A DNA stretch of 25,714 bases from JADGGV01 sp035715725 (GTDB lineage Bacteria > Gemmatimonadota > Gemmatimonadetes > Longimicrobiales > RSA9). The position numbers and the translations under genes were made by a program. The notes below the pieces were generated by a model, which was given only the letters and a program-made list of their open reading frames with translations, made no database searches and was not told the origin of the DNA. Shown piece by piece: positions 13,342-21,607 of the stretch (its first letter is position 1; each line of letters opens with the position of its first letter). The DNA lies in contig DASTKT010000171.1 in NCBI GenBank assembly GCA_035715725.1, forward strand, positions 1 to 25,714, in the 5' to 3' direction.

Positions 13342-16300
13342 TCAGAAGGTGACGCGCAGCGAAGCCATGAACGTGCGGTAGGGCGGGAAGTTGTAGTAGT
13401 CCCGCCGCCCGAGGATCGTCGTGCCGCCCGAGTTCGAGGCGTCCTCGACCTCGAGCACCTCGGGATCCGCGCCCGTGTAGTTCGTCCAGCGGAACAGGTT
13501 GCGGCCGGAGACCATGATGCTGGCCGCGCTCGCGCCCGGGACGAGCCGCGCCGGCAGGTTGTAGGAGAGCGAGACGTTGCGGACCTTGAAGAAGTCCGCG
13601 GGCTCGGTCCAGAACGCCTTGTCGGCGCCGGCGCGCGTCAGCGAACACTTGGCCCGCCAGAGGGCGGTGACGTCGTCGAGCGCGTGGGCGTCGCCCTTCT
13701 TGGCGGCGATCATCTTCTGCTGCACGGGGATGCAGGGTCCCCAGGTGCCGCGGAACTCCGCGTTCCAGGCGACGTCGTTCTCGAGGTGGCCGCCGAATGA
13801 GCCCTGCGTCTGCACCTCGAGCGTCAGCCGCTGAGCGAAGGTCATCGTGGTGCCGATGCCGAGGAGGCGGGTCGGGTAGATCGGCCCGAGCGGCTGGTTG
13901 CTCTCGAGGTCCGGGTTCGCGATGGCGTCGGGGTTCTTGACGCGGTTGCCGAAGTAGGTCGGAATCGGGTAGCCCTCGCGCACGTAGCTCTCGAAGCCCG
14001 TGTAGAGCTCCTGGCCGCCCAGGTCGACCGCCTTGCTGCGCAGGAGCGAGCCGTTTGCGCGCAGCCGCCAGTCGAAGCCGGGCGTGGTGATGAGCCCGAG
14101 GTTCAGCGCGAGCTCGACGCCGCTGTTGGCCAGCGTGCCGACGTTCTGGAGCTGCGAGTTGAGGAAGCCCTGCGAGGGCGGGAACGTTACGTCGACGAGG
14201 GCGTCGCTGGTGCGGGCGTTGTAGTACGTCGCCTCGACCCCGAGGCGGCCCTGGAAGAGACTGGCGTCGAAGCCGCCCTCGATCTCACGCGTGCGCTCCG
14301 GGCCGAGGTCGGGGTTGCCGATCTGGCTCGGCGTGAAGCCCGGGCTGCCGTTCCCGTCGGCGATGGGCGACCAGGTGCGCACGGCGTCGAAGGCGCCCGG
14401 CGCCTTGCCCGACTCACCGACGGCGAAGCGGAGCTTCATCGTCTCCCACCAGGACGGCCAGAACTTGGCGTCCGAGAGGATGTAGGCGGCGCTCAGCTTC
14501 GGGTACGGCTGCAGGCCGAAGTTCTCGCCGAAGGCGCTGTTGCCGTCGACGCGCAGCCCGGCGGTGATGAAGAGCCGGTCGCTCCAGCCGATCAGCTCCT
14601 GCAGGAAGAGCCCGGCGTTGATGATGCGCTGGCGCTGGTCGCCGTAGACCTCCTGCGTCGCGCCGGAGGAGAGCGTCGGCTCGCTCGGGCCGGCGAAGTG
14701 GGCGACGTCGGTCTCCGTCCAGCGGTGCCGGTCCTCGAAGAGCTGACCGCCCCAGGAGAAGGTCGAGGCCAGCTTCTGCCCCATGAACTTGTTGATGAGC
14801 GAGCCGGAGTAGTCGAGCGAGAGCTTCGTGTCGAGGCGCTGCTCCTCCCAGAGGAAGCCGTCGGCTTCCTGGCCCGAGCCGGTCCAGCCCCACGGAATGC
14901 CCGTGTCGTGCGTGTTCGAGTTGTAGTCCCAGCCGACGGTCAGCCGGTTGAGCAGCTTCTCGGACGGGGCGTAGCTGACCGTGAGGCCCGAGGTGTAGTG
15001 GTCGCCCTTGGAGAAGTTCTGCGCGTCGAAGACGTAGCCGTTGGTGACGCACGTCTGGTTGGCCGCCTCGGCCGCGTCGCACTCGTTCCCCTTGGTGCCG
15101 TCCATGTAGCTGGCCGGCCCGCGGGAAGCGTCGAGCATGATCCCCTCGGAGTTGTCGCCGTCACCGGCCCAGCGCGTGTGGCGCCGCGTGTAGGCGTTGT
15201 TGAAGGAGACCTGGACGCTCTGCATCGGGAAGAAGGAGAGGTTGGCGCGGAAGCCGCCGTCCTTGTTCCAGCTCGTCGGCAGCACGCCGTTCTCGCTTCC
15301 GTAGTTGCCCGAGACGGAATAGGTCACCTTCTCGGCGCCGCCGCGGACCGAGAGCGCGTAGCGCTGCACGGGCCCGTTGACGAGGTAGGTGCCGCTCGAG
15401 GGGCAGGTCGCGTCGACGTACGGGGTGAGCTGGCCGGTGGTCAGGTTCAGGTACTTCGTGGCCGCGGCGGTGCAGTCGTTGATGTGGTAGCCGCTCGCGT
15501 CTTCCTTCGGCCCGATGTGCCCCATGTTGTTGACGCCGGCGGAGATCTCGGCGTTCCAGATCGGCGCGCCGGCGGCGCCGTGCTTCGTGAAGATCTGGAT
15601 CACGCCGCCGGACGCCTCGGTCCCGTAGAGCGTCGTGGCCGCGGCGCCCTTCACGATCTCGATGCGGTCGATGTCCTCGGGGGCGATGTCGTCGAGCGGG
15701 AGGTAGCCCTGCCGCCCGCCGTAGCCCGCCGGGATGAGCTGGTTGTAGATGCGGACGCCGTCGACGTAGATGACCGGGGTGTTGTCCTGGCTGATGCTGT
15801 TGATGCCGCGCAGCCGGATCGTTGCGCCGGCGCCGGGGTGACCGCCGTTCTCGAGGATCGTGAGCCCGGGCGCGCGCCCCTGCAGCGCGTCCTTCGGCGT
15901 GGCGACGGCGGAGTTCTGGATCGCCTGCGCGCCGATGGAGGAGATGCTGTTGCCCACCTCGCGCCGCCGCGACGCCGCCGCCGTGCCGGTCACGACGAGC
16001 TGGTCGAGGGCCACCGCCGTCTCGCCGAGCTGGAAGTCGAGCGTGGCCGTGGCGCCCGCCGCGACGTCGACGGACTTGTCGGCGCCGCTGTAGCCGAGCA
16101 TCTGCACGCGCACGGTGGTGCGCCCGGCCGGCACGCCCGCGATCGTGTAGCGCCCCTGCGCGTCGGTGAGCGCGCCGATCCCTGTGCCCGGGACGAAGAC
16201 CTGGGCGCCGGCGAGCGCCCGAAGGTCGCGCGCGGAGGTCACTCTGCCCTGAACCCGGCCGCTCCCCTGCTGCGCTGCGATCGGCAACGCCGCGACGCCC

Positions 16301-16353
16301 GATAGCACTGCGGCCAGCAGGCCGGGCAGGATCGTGGTGGGCCGAAGTTTCAT
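13342..16353 (-). CDS. SusC/RagA family TonB-linked outer-membrane receptor
   Basis: A 1003-aa outer-membrane beta-barrel that imports a substrate with energy from TonB-ExbBD. An N-terminal signal peptide (about 1-28, ending AAQ) precedes a carboxypeptidase-regulatory-like domain (about 32-112, VQGRVTSARDLRALAGAQV, ALTDAQGRYTI). LDQLVVTGTA and a plug domain follow (LQGRAPGLTI, TPVIYVDGVRIYN, IEIVKGAAATTLYGTEASGG). The rest is barrel, ending in SLRVTF with the terminal phenylalanine needed for barrel assembly. The frame is intact. AGGAGGAG lies 3 nt upstream of the ATG. It pairs with the SusD-like gene 12 nt downstream. No degradative enzymes or sigma/anti-sigma genes adjoin it, so the ligand cannot be named. 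Confidence 0.95.
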   Translation of the reverse strand: MKLRPTTILPGLLAAVLSGVAALPIAAQQGSGRVQGRVTSARDLRALAGAQVFVPGTGIGALTDAQGRYTIAGVPAGRTTVRVQMLGYSGADKSVDVAAGATATLDFQLGETAVALDQLVVTGTAAASRRREVGNSISSIGAQAIQNSAVATPKDALQGRAPGLTILENGGHPGAGATIRLRGINSISQDNTPVIYVDGVRIYNQLIPAGYGGRQGYLPLDDIAPEDIDRIEIVKGAAATTLYGTEASGGVIQIFTKHGAAGAPIWNAEISAGVNNMGHIGPKEDASGYHINDCTAAATKYLNLTTGQLTPYVDATCPSSGTYLVNGPVQRYALSVRGGAEKVTYSVSGNYGSENGVLPTSWNKDGGFRANLSFFPMQSVQVSFNNAYTRRHTRWAGDGDNSEGIMLDASRGPASYMDGTKGNECDAAEAANQTCVTNGYVFDAQNFSKGDHYTSGLTVSYAPSEKLLNRLTVGWDYNSNTHDTGIPWGWTGSGQEADGFLWEEQRLDTKLSLDYSGSLINKFMGQKLASTFSWGGQLFEDRHRWTETDVAHFAGPSEPTLSSGATQEVYGDQRQRIINAGLFLQELIGWSDRLFITAGLRVDGNSAFGENFGLQPYPKLSAAYILSDAKFWPSWWETMKLRFAVGESGKAPGAFDAVRTWSPIADGNGSPGFTPSQIGNPDLGPERTREIEGGFDASLFQGRLGVEATYYNARTSDALVDVTFPPSQGFLNSQLQNVGTLANSGVELALNLGLITTPGFDWRLRANGSLLRSKAVDLGGQELYTGFESYVREGYPIPTYFGNRVKNPDAIANPDLESNQPLGPIYPTRLLGIGTTMTFAQRLTLEVQTQGSFGGHLENDVAWNAEFRGTWGPCIPVQQKMIAAKKGDAHALDDVTALWRAKCSLTRAGADKAFWTEPADFFKVRNVSLSYNLPARLVPGASAASIMVSGRNLFRWTNYTGADPEVLEVEDASNSGGTTILGRRDYYNFPPYRTFMASLRVTF

Positions 16354-16655
16354 CTGCTCCTCCTGCGTATATGGTGCGGAACGAGATGGGAAGGAGACGC
16401 CGAACGCGCTGGCGCCGCGAGATCGGCAGACCCGACCCCGGGCGGCCTGCGGGCCTCGGGACGGTTCGGCTGCGGTCCGATCGCGTGCGGCATTATGCTC
16501 GGGTCGGCGCCAATATTAGGGGCGGGGGGATACTTTCGGAAAGGTCCCGGCGTGGACGCCCCCGGGCGGGGGGTGGGAGCGGGGCGCCGCGGGGCTTACG
16601 TTACCGGCGTTCCGGCCGGCTCAAGTCGCGGCGCTGGGGGTAGCAGAGACACACC
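16354..16655. promoter_or_regulatory. Divergent intergenic region between susC-like gene and mutS2
   Basis: This 302-nt gap separates divergent genes and holds the clearest AT-rich islands of the window. On the minus strand, TTCCGA (16541-16536) and TAATAT (16518-16513), 17 nt apart, could serve the SusC-like gene with a leader of about 150 nt. On the plus strand, TATGCT (16494-16499) and TACTTT (16531-16536) are -10-like but have no good -35. A short minus-strand TATACG just before the SusC ribosome binding site is another possibility. No coding sequence is supported. Confidence 0.45.
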
Positions 16656-19046
16656 ATGAACCGTCACGCACTCCAGGTCCTGCAGTACCCGGAAGCCCTC
16701 GACCTCGTCGCCGGGTTCGCGTCCTCGCCGCTCGGCGCCGAGGCGGTACGCGGGCTCACGCCCTCGGACTCGCGCGGCTGGATCGAGGCGGAGCTGCGGC
16801 GCGTGGACCAGATGCTCGGCTTCCTGCTGCGGGCGGACGACTTCGCCATCCCGGCGCTGCCGGACCTGCGGGGTGCGCTTCGGCGGCTCGGCGTGGAGGG
16901 CGCGGCGTGGGAGGGCGCGTGGCTGCGCGACGGCGCCGAGCTGCTCCGCTCGGCGCGCGAGACGCGCCGGGCGGTGCTCCAGCAGGCGGAGCATTTCCCG
17001 CTGCTGGCCGAGATCGCGGGGCGGCTCCTCAAGCTGGAGGACGAGGAGGCGTCGATCCGGCGGGCCATCGATGCGTCGGGCGAGGTGAAGGACGAGGCGT
17101 CGCGGGAGCTGAAGCGGCTGCGCTCCGAGATCCGGAGCGCACGCTCGAAGATCGTCGAGCAGCTCGAGCGCTACGTGGCCTCGCTCCCGGACCGCTTCCG
17201 CGTGCCGGACGCGTCGGTGAGCGTGCGCGAGGGGCGCTACGTGATCCCGGTCCGGCGGGAGGGGCGGGGCGAGGTCGGCGGGATCGTGCACGACGAGTCC
17301 GCCACCGGCGCGACGCTGTTCGTCGAGCCGCCGGTCGCGATCGAGCTGATGAACCGGCTGCGGGGGCTCGAGATCGCGGAGGCGCGCGAGGTCGCGCGGA
17401 TCCTGCTGGAGCTGACGAACCTGCTGCGGCCGCACCGGACGGAGCTGGCGGAGACGCTGGGCGCGCTGATCGAGCTGGACTCGCTCTTCGCGCGCGGCCG
17501 CTACGCGCTGCAGTACAACGGCCACCGGCCGGAGATGCTGGCGGCGGGGACGGAGGAGTACCGGGTCTTCCGCGGGCTGCACCCGTTGCTGCTGGCCGGC
17601 GGAGGCGACGTCGTCCCGTTCGACCTCGAGATGGTCGAAGGGGAGCGGACGCTGCTCGTATCCGGCCCGAACACGGGTGGCAAGACGGTGCTGCTCAAGG
17701 GGATCGGCCTGCTCAGCGCGATGGCGCAGGCGGGGATCGTGCCGCCGGTGGGCGCGGGCACGAAGCTGCCGCTCTTCCGCGACGTCTACGCCGACATCGG
17801 CGACGAGCAGTCGATCGAGGCGAGCCTGTCCACGTTCTCGGCGCACCTGAAGAACCTGGGCGAGCTGCTGGAGGAGGCGGACCACGAGTCGCTCGTGCTG
17901 GTGGACGAGATGGGGAGCGGTACCGACCCGGCCGAGGGCGCGGCGCTGGCGCAGGCCATCCTGGTCGAGCTGACGCGGCGCGCGGCGCTGACGGTGGCCA
18001 CGACGCACCTCGGGCAGCTCAAGGCGCTGGCGGGCGTGGAGTCGGGGGTGGTGAACGCGTCGCTGCAGTTCGACGCGCAGGAGCTGCGGCCGACGTACCG
18101 GCTGGTGAAGGGGATCCCGGGGCGGAGCTACGGCCTGGCGATCGCGCGGCGGCTCGGCTTCCCGGCGCCGCTGCTGGAGCGCGCGGACGCGTTCCTGCCG
18201 CAGGAGGAGCGGAGCGCGGCGCAGCTGCTGATGGAGCTGGAGCAGAAGGAGCGCGAGATGGGCGCGGCGCTGGCGGACGCGGAGGCGGCGCGCGCCGAGG
18301 CGTTCGCGCTGCGGCGCGAGATCGAGGAGCGCGAGCACGCGGTGCGGAAGCGGGAGCGGGAGGCGGAGGCGCGGGCCCGCCAGCAGGCGCGCGACCTGCT
18401 GCTCGCCGCGCGCGCGGAGGTGGACGCCGCGATCCGGGACGTGCGCGAGGCGGCGGCCGCGGCGGCGAACGTGTCGCAGGAGGAGCTGCAGGAGGCGGCG
18501 CGACAGGCCCGCCGGCGGGTGGAGGAGGCGGCGCGCCGGCAGGCGGAGAAGGCGCCGAGCGAGGCGCCTCGCCGCGCACGGAAGCCGGGCCGGCTGGAGG
18601 AAGGCGCGCGCGTGCGGATCGCGGCCACGGGCGCCACCGGCACGCTGCTCGAGTTGCGGGACGGGCGCGCGGTCGTGGAGACGAACGGGCTGCGCATCCA
18701 GGTCCCGGCGAGCGGGCTCGAGCCGCTCTCGGCGGGGGAGGCGGTCGTGGAGGCGGCGCGGCCGCGGCTCGGCGGCGGCGGCTGGTCCGCGCCGGAGGTG
18801 CACGCGCGGCCCGAGGTGGACCTGCGCGGCCTGCGCGCGGAGGAGGTGGCGAGCGCGCTGCACCCGGCGCTGGACGCGGCGATCCAGGCCGACCTGGCGA
18901 GCCTGCGCATCATCCATGGCAAGGGGACGGGCGCGCTGCGGGAGGTCGTGGGCGAGCTGCTGCGCGCGGACCCCCGGGTGCTGCGGGTCCGGCCCGGCGG
19001 CATCGGCGAGGGAGGGACCGGCGTGACCGTGGCGGAGCTCGCATGA
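16656..19046 (+). CDS. mutS2: Endonuclease MutS2 / ribosome-rescue factor
   Basis: A 796-aa homodimeric ATPase. MutS2 proteins split collided ribosomes in quality control in some bacteria and limit recombination in others. An N-terminal core and lever region (about 1-290) lacks the mismatch-recognition domain of MutS. The ATPase has Walker A SGPNTGGKT (336-344) and Walker B LVDEMGSGTDP with D417 and E418. A long Glu/Arg/Ala coiled coil follows (about 510-640), then a KOW-like segment (GARVRIAATGATGTLLEL). The C-terminal Smr nuclease domain (from about 721, VDLRGLRAEE) carries HGKGTG at 754-759. The ATG lacks a strong ribosome binding site; its TGA overlaps the dnaG ATG. Confidence 0.96.
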   Translation: MNRHALQVLQYPEALDLVAGFASSPLGAEAVRGLTPSDSRGWIEAELRRVDQMLGFLLRADDFAIPALPDLRGALRRLGVEGAAWEGAWLRDGAELLRSARETRRAVLQQAEHFPLLAEIAGRLLKLEDEEASIRRAIDASGEVKDEASRELKRLRSEIRSARSKIVEQLERYVASLPDRFRVPDASVSVREGRYVIPVRREGRGEVGGIVHDESATGATLFVEPPVAIELMNRLRGLEIAEAREVARILLELTNLLRPHRTELAETLGALIELDSLFARGRYALQYNGHRPEMLAAGTEEYRVFRGLHPLLLAGGGDVVPFDLEMVEGERTLLVSGPNTGGKTVLLKGIGLLSAMAQAGIVPPVGAGTKLPLFRDVYADIGDEQSIEASLSTFSAHLKNLGELLEEADHESLVLVDEMGSGTDPAEGAALAQAILVELTRRAALTVATTHLGQLKALAGVESGVVNASLQFDAQELRPTYRLVKGIPGRSYGLAIARRLGFPAPLLERADAFLPQEERSAAQLLMELEQKEREMGAALADAEAARAEAFALRREIEEREHAVRKREREAEARARQQARDLLLAARAEVDAAIRDVREAAAAAANVSQEELQEAARQARRRVEEAARRQAEKAPSEAPRRARKPGRLEEGARVRIAATGATGTLLELRDGRAVVETNGLRIQVPASGLEPLSAGEAVVEAARPRLGGGGWSAPEVHARPEVDLRGLRAEEVASALHPALDAAIQADLASLRIIHGKGTGALREVVGELLRADPRVLRVRPGGIGEGGTGVTVAELA

Positions 19047-20893
19047 TCCCCGACTCGGTCGTGGACGAGGTCCGCGCCCGCGCCGACATCGTCGAGATCG
19101 TCGGCGAGCAGGTCCCCCTGAAACGGGCGGGGAAGGAGTTCCGCGCGCTCTGCCCGTTCCACACCGAGAAGACCCCTTCCTTCTACGTCGTCCCGGCCAA
19201 AGGCTTCTACAAGTGCTTCGGCTGCGGCGAGTCGGGCGACGTGTTCACGTTCCTGATGAAGCGCCAGGGGCTGGAGTTCCAGGACGCGGTGCGGGCGCTG
19301 GCGGCGCGCGTCGGCGTCGAGATCCCGGACGAGCGGGCGGGGCGGCGCGAGGAGGAGGCGCACAAGGCGGTGCGGGAGGCCGTCGCGTTCGCGGCGGACT
19401 TCTACCGGCGCACGCTCTGGGAGAGCGCGGCGGGCGAGCGGGCGCGGCGCTACCTGGCGGGGCGGGGGATCGAGCGCGAGGCGGCGGAGCGGTTCCAGCT
19501 CGGCGCGGCGCCGGACGAGTGGCGCGCGATCCGGGACGCGGCGCGCAAGCACGGCATCGCCGACGAGGTGCTGCTGGACGCGGGGCTGATCAAGCCGAGC
19601 GACCGGCCCGACGGGCCGTACGACCGCCTGCGCGACCGGCTCATCTTCCCGATCTGCGATGTCGGCGGCCGCGTCGTCGCCTTCGGCGGACGGGTGCTCG
19701 GCAAGGCGGCGGAGGGCGTGCCGAAGTACCTGAACTCGCCGGATACGCCGATCTACCAGAAGGGACACCTGCTCTACGGCCTGAACTGGGCGCGCGGCGC
19801 GATCCGGCGGGAGGCGGCGGCGCTGGTCGTCGAGGGATACATGGACTACGTTTCCCTCGCCGCGCGCGGGATCGAGAACGTCGTGGCCGGCCTCGGCACG
19901 GCCATGACCGGGGAGCAGGCCGCACTACTGGCGCGCTACAGCCGGACGGCCTACCTCCTCTACGACAGCGACCCGGCGGGGCTGCGGGCGACGTTCCGCA
20001 CGGGCGACGCGCTGCTGCGGGCCGGGGTGCATCCGCTGGTCGTGACGCTGCCGGCGGGGGAGGACCCGGACTCGGTCGTGCGGGCGGGCGGAGCCCAGGC
20101 GCTGCGGCCGCTCCTGGAGGCGGCGGTGGACGTGCTGGAGCGGAAGGTCCAGATTCTCGGCGAGCACGGCTACCTCGAGGACGTGGACGGGCTGCGCCGC
20201 GCGCTGGACCGGCTGCTGCCGACGCTGCGGGCGGCGGCGGACCCGGCGCTGCGCGACATCTACGTGGCGCGGGTGGCCGAGCGCACGGGCGTGCGGCGGG
20301 AGACGCTGGAGGCGGAGCTGGCGCCGGGCGGCGGCGGCCGGACGCTGAAGCCGGCGCGGCGCGAGGCGCCGCCGGCCCCGGCCGGCCGGGGCAGCGCCCG
20401 CGAGGAGCAGTGGGCGGCGGAGCGGATGATGCTGACGCTGCTGCTGGCCGATCCGACCCGGCTCGCGGCGGCGGCGGCGGCCGTGAAGCCGGAGGAGTTC
20501 CGGGATCCGCTGCACCGGCAGCTCTTCGAGCTGCTGCTGCGGGACGGGGTCCCGACGGGCGACGAGGAGGTCGCCCACCTGTCACCGGAGGCCCGGGCGC
20601 GGCTGCTCGAGCTTCTGCGCGAGCGGCCCGCGGTCACGGACGGCGACCAGATGTTCGCCGACGTGGTCGCGAGCCTGCGGATCCCGGGGATTCTCCGGCG
20701 CATCGGGGCGGTCGACCGGCTGCTGAAGACGTCGCCGGAGAGCCGGCACGAGGAGCTGGCGCGGGAGCGGCTGCGGCTCCAGCGGGAGCTGGAGGAGCTC
20801 GGCGCGGCCTCGGCCAAGATCGGGAACAAGGCGAGCTCGTGGGGCCGGAAGTACCGGGACAGGGATGTCGGACCTTCAACCCAGATGAGCTAA
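19043..20893 (+). CDS. dnaG: DNA primase DnaG
   Basis: A 616-aa primase that makes RNA primers at the replication fork and binds DnaB helicase through its C-terminus. The zinc-binding domain has Cys37, His40, Cys58 and Cys61 (CPFHTEKTPSF, KCFGCGESGD). The catalytic core includes KYLNSPDTPIYQKG and a TOPRIM fold with Glu264 in VVEGYMDYVSL and the acidic pair Asp308/Asp310 in YDSDPAG. A helicase-binding-type helical domain follows a Pro/Ala linker at about 450 onward (EEQWAAERMMLTLLLADP). The length is typical. GGAG lies 5 nt before the ATG, which overlaps the mutS2 stop. A zinc-ribbon gene, rather than the rpoD common elsewhere, follows. Confidence 0.98.
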   Translation: MIPDSVVDEVRARADIVEIVGEQVPLKRAGKEFRALCPFHTEKTPSFYVVPAKGFYKCFGCGESGDVFTFLMKRQGLEFQDAVRALAARVGVEIPDERAGRREEEAHKAVREAVAFAADFYRRTLWESAAGERARRYLAGRGIEREAAERFQLGAAPDEWRAIRDAARKHGIADEVLLDAGLIKPSDRPDGPYDRLRDRLIFPICDVGGRVVAFGGRVLGKAAEGVPKYLNSPDTPIYQKGHLLYGLNWARGAIRREAAALVVEGYMDYVSLAARGIENVVAGLGTAMTGEQAALLARYSRTAYLLYDSDPAGLRATFRTGDALLRAGVHPLVVTLPAGEDPDSVVRAGGAQALRPLLEAAVDVLERKVQILGEHGYLEDVDGLRRALDRLLPTLRAAADPALRDIYVARVAERTGVRRETLEAELAPGGGGRTLKPARREAPPAPAGRGSAREEQWAAERMMLTLLLADPTRLAAAAAAVKPEEFRDPLHRQLFELLLRDGVPTGDEEVAHLSPEARARLLELLRERPAVTDGDQMFADVVASLRIPGILRRIGAVDRLLKTSPESRHEELARERLRLQRELEELGAASAKIGNKASSWGRKYRDRDVGPSTQMS

Positions 20894-21600
20894 TGCAGGA
20901 AGTCCACAAGGCGTTGCTCGAGCTGCAGGAGATCGACGAGGAGATCTTCCGCGCGGAGACGGAGCTGGCGACGTTCGGGCCGCGGCTGGCCGAGCTGGAG
21001 GCGCCGGTCACAGGCCTGGAGCGGGAGGTCACGGCGCTACGCGAGCAGGTCGCCGCGATGCGGCAGGAGGCGCGGCGGCTCGAGCGCGCGGCGGAGCAGA
21101 AGCGGGACCGGCTGCGCCAGTTCGAGGAGCGGCTGCAGCGCGTGCGCAATCCGCGCGAGGAGGCGGCGGCGCGGACGGAGGTGGACCTCGTCCGGCGGGC
21201 CGTGGACGCGGACGAGGACGAGGCGCTCCAGCTCCTGGACCAGATCAAGCGCAACGAGCTCAAGCTGGACGAGCAGGAGAAGCACCTGCAGAAGACGCGC
21301 GACGAGGTGGAGCCGCGGCGCCAGGCGCTGCTGGCCGAGCGGGACGAGTCCGAGACGAACCTGGGCGCGCTGCGCGAGCGGCGCCACAACCAGGAGGTCC
21401 GGCTCGACCCGGCCGCCGCGAGGCTGTACGAGCGCGCCCGCTCGGGAAAGCGGCGGCGCGTGCTGGCCGAGCTGACCCGGGACGGCGCCTGCGGCGTGTG
21501 CTTCAACGTGCTGCCGATCCAGCAGCAGGCGGAGGTCCGCGCCGGCCGCACGCTGTTCCGCTGCGAGGCGTGCGGCACGATCCTCTACCCGTCGGACTAA
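20893..21600 (+). CDS. Coiled-coil protein with C4 zinc ribbon (PF02591)
   Basis: A 235-aa protein of the zf-RING_7/C4-type zinc ribbon family. Residues about 5-185 form long, highly charged coiled coils (LEREVTALREQVAAMRQEA, KRNELKLDEQEKHLQKT). The C-terminus holds Cys200-x2-Cys203 (CGVC) and Cys224-x2-Cys227 (CEAC), with the family ending CGTILYPSD. Family members are widespread and possibly nucleic-acid-binding, but no firm function is known to me. The ATG overlaps the dnaG stop (TAATG), and recJ starts 7 nt after its own stop, so it is embedded in a replication/repair operon. Confidence 0.9.
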   Translation: MQEVHKALLELQEIDEEIFRAETELATFGPRLAELEAPVTGLEREVTALREQVAAMRQEARRLERAAEQKRDRLRQFEERLQRVRNPREEAAARTEVDLVRRAVDADEDEALQLLDQIKRNELKLDEQEKHLQKTRDEVEPRRQALLAERDESETNLGALRERRHNQEVRLDPAAARLYERARSGKRRRVLAELTRDGACGVCFNVLPIQQQAEVRAGRTLFRCEACGTILYPSD

Positions 21601-21607
21601 CCGGCCC

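Noticed and set aside
16596..18917. A 773-codon minus-strand open frame opposite mutS2
   Set aside because: Low-complexity Arg/Leu/Gln/His composition and complete overlap with MutS2 motifs; a shadow frame.
19043..21600. An rpoD gene after dnaG, as in the macromolecular synthesis operon
   Set aside because: The reading frame after dnaG encodes a coiled-coil protein ending in a four-cysteine zinc ribbon; no sigma-factor regions are present.
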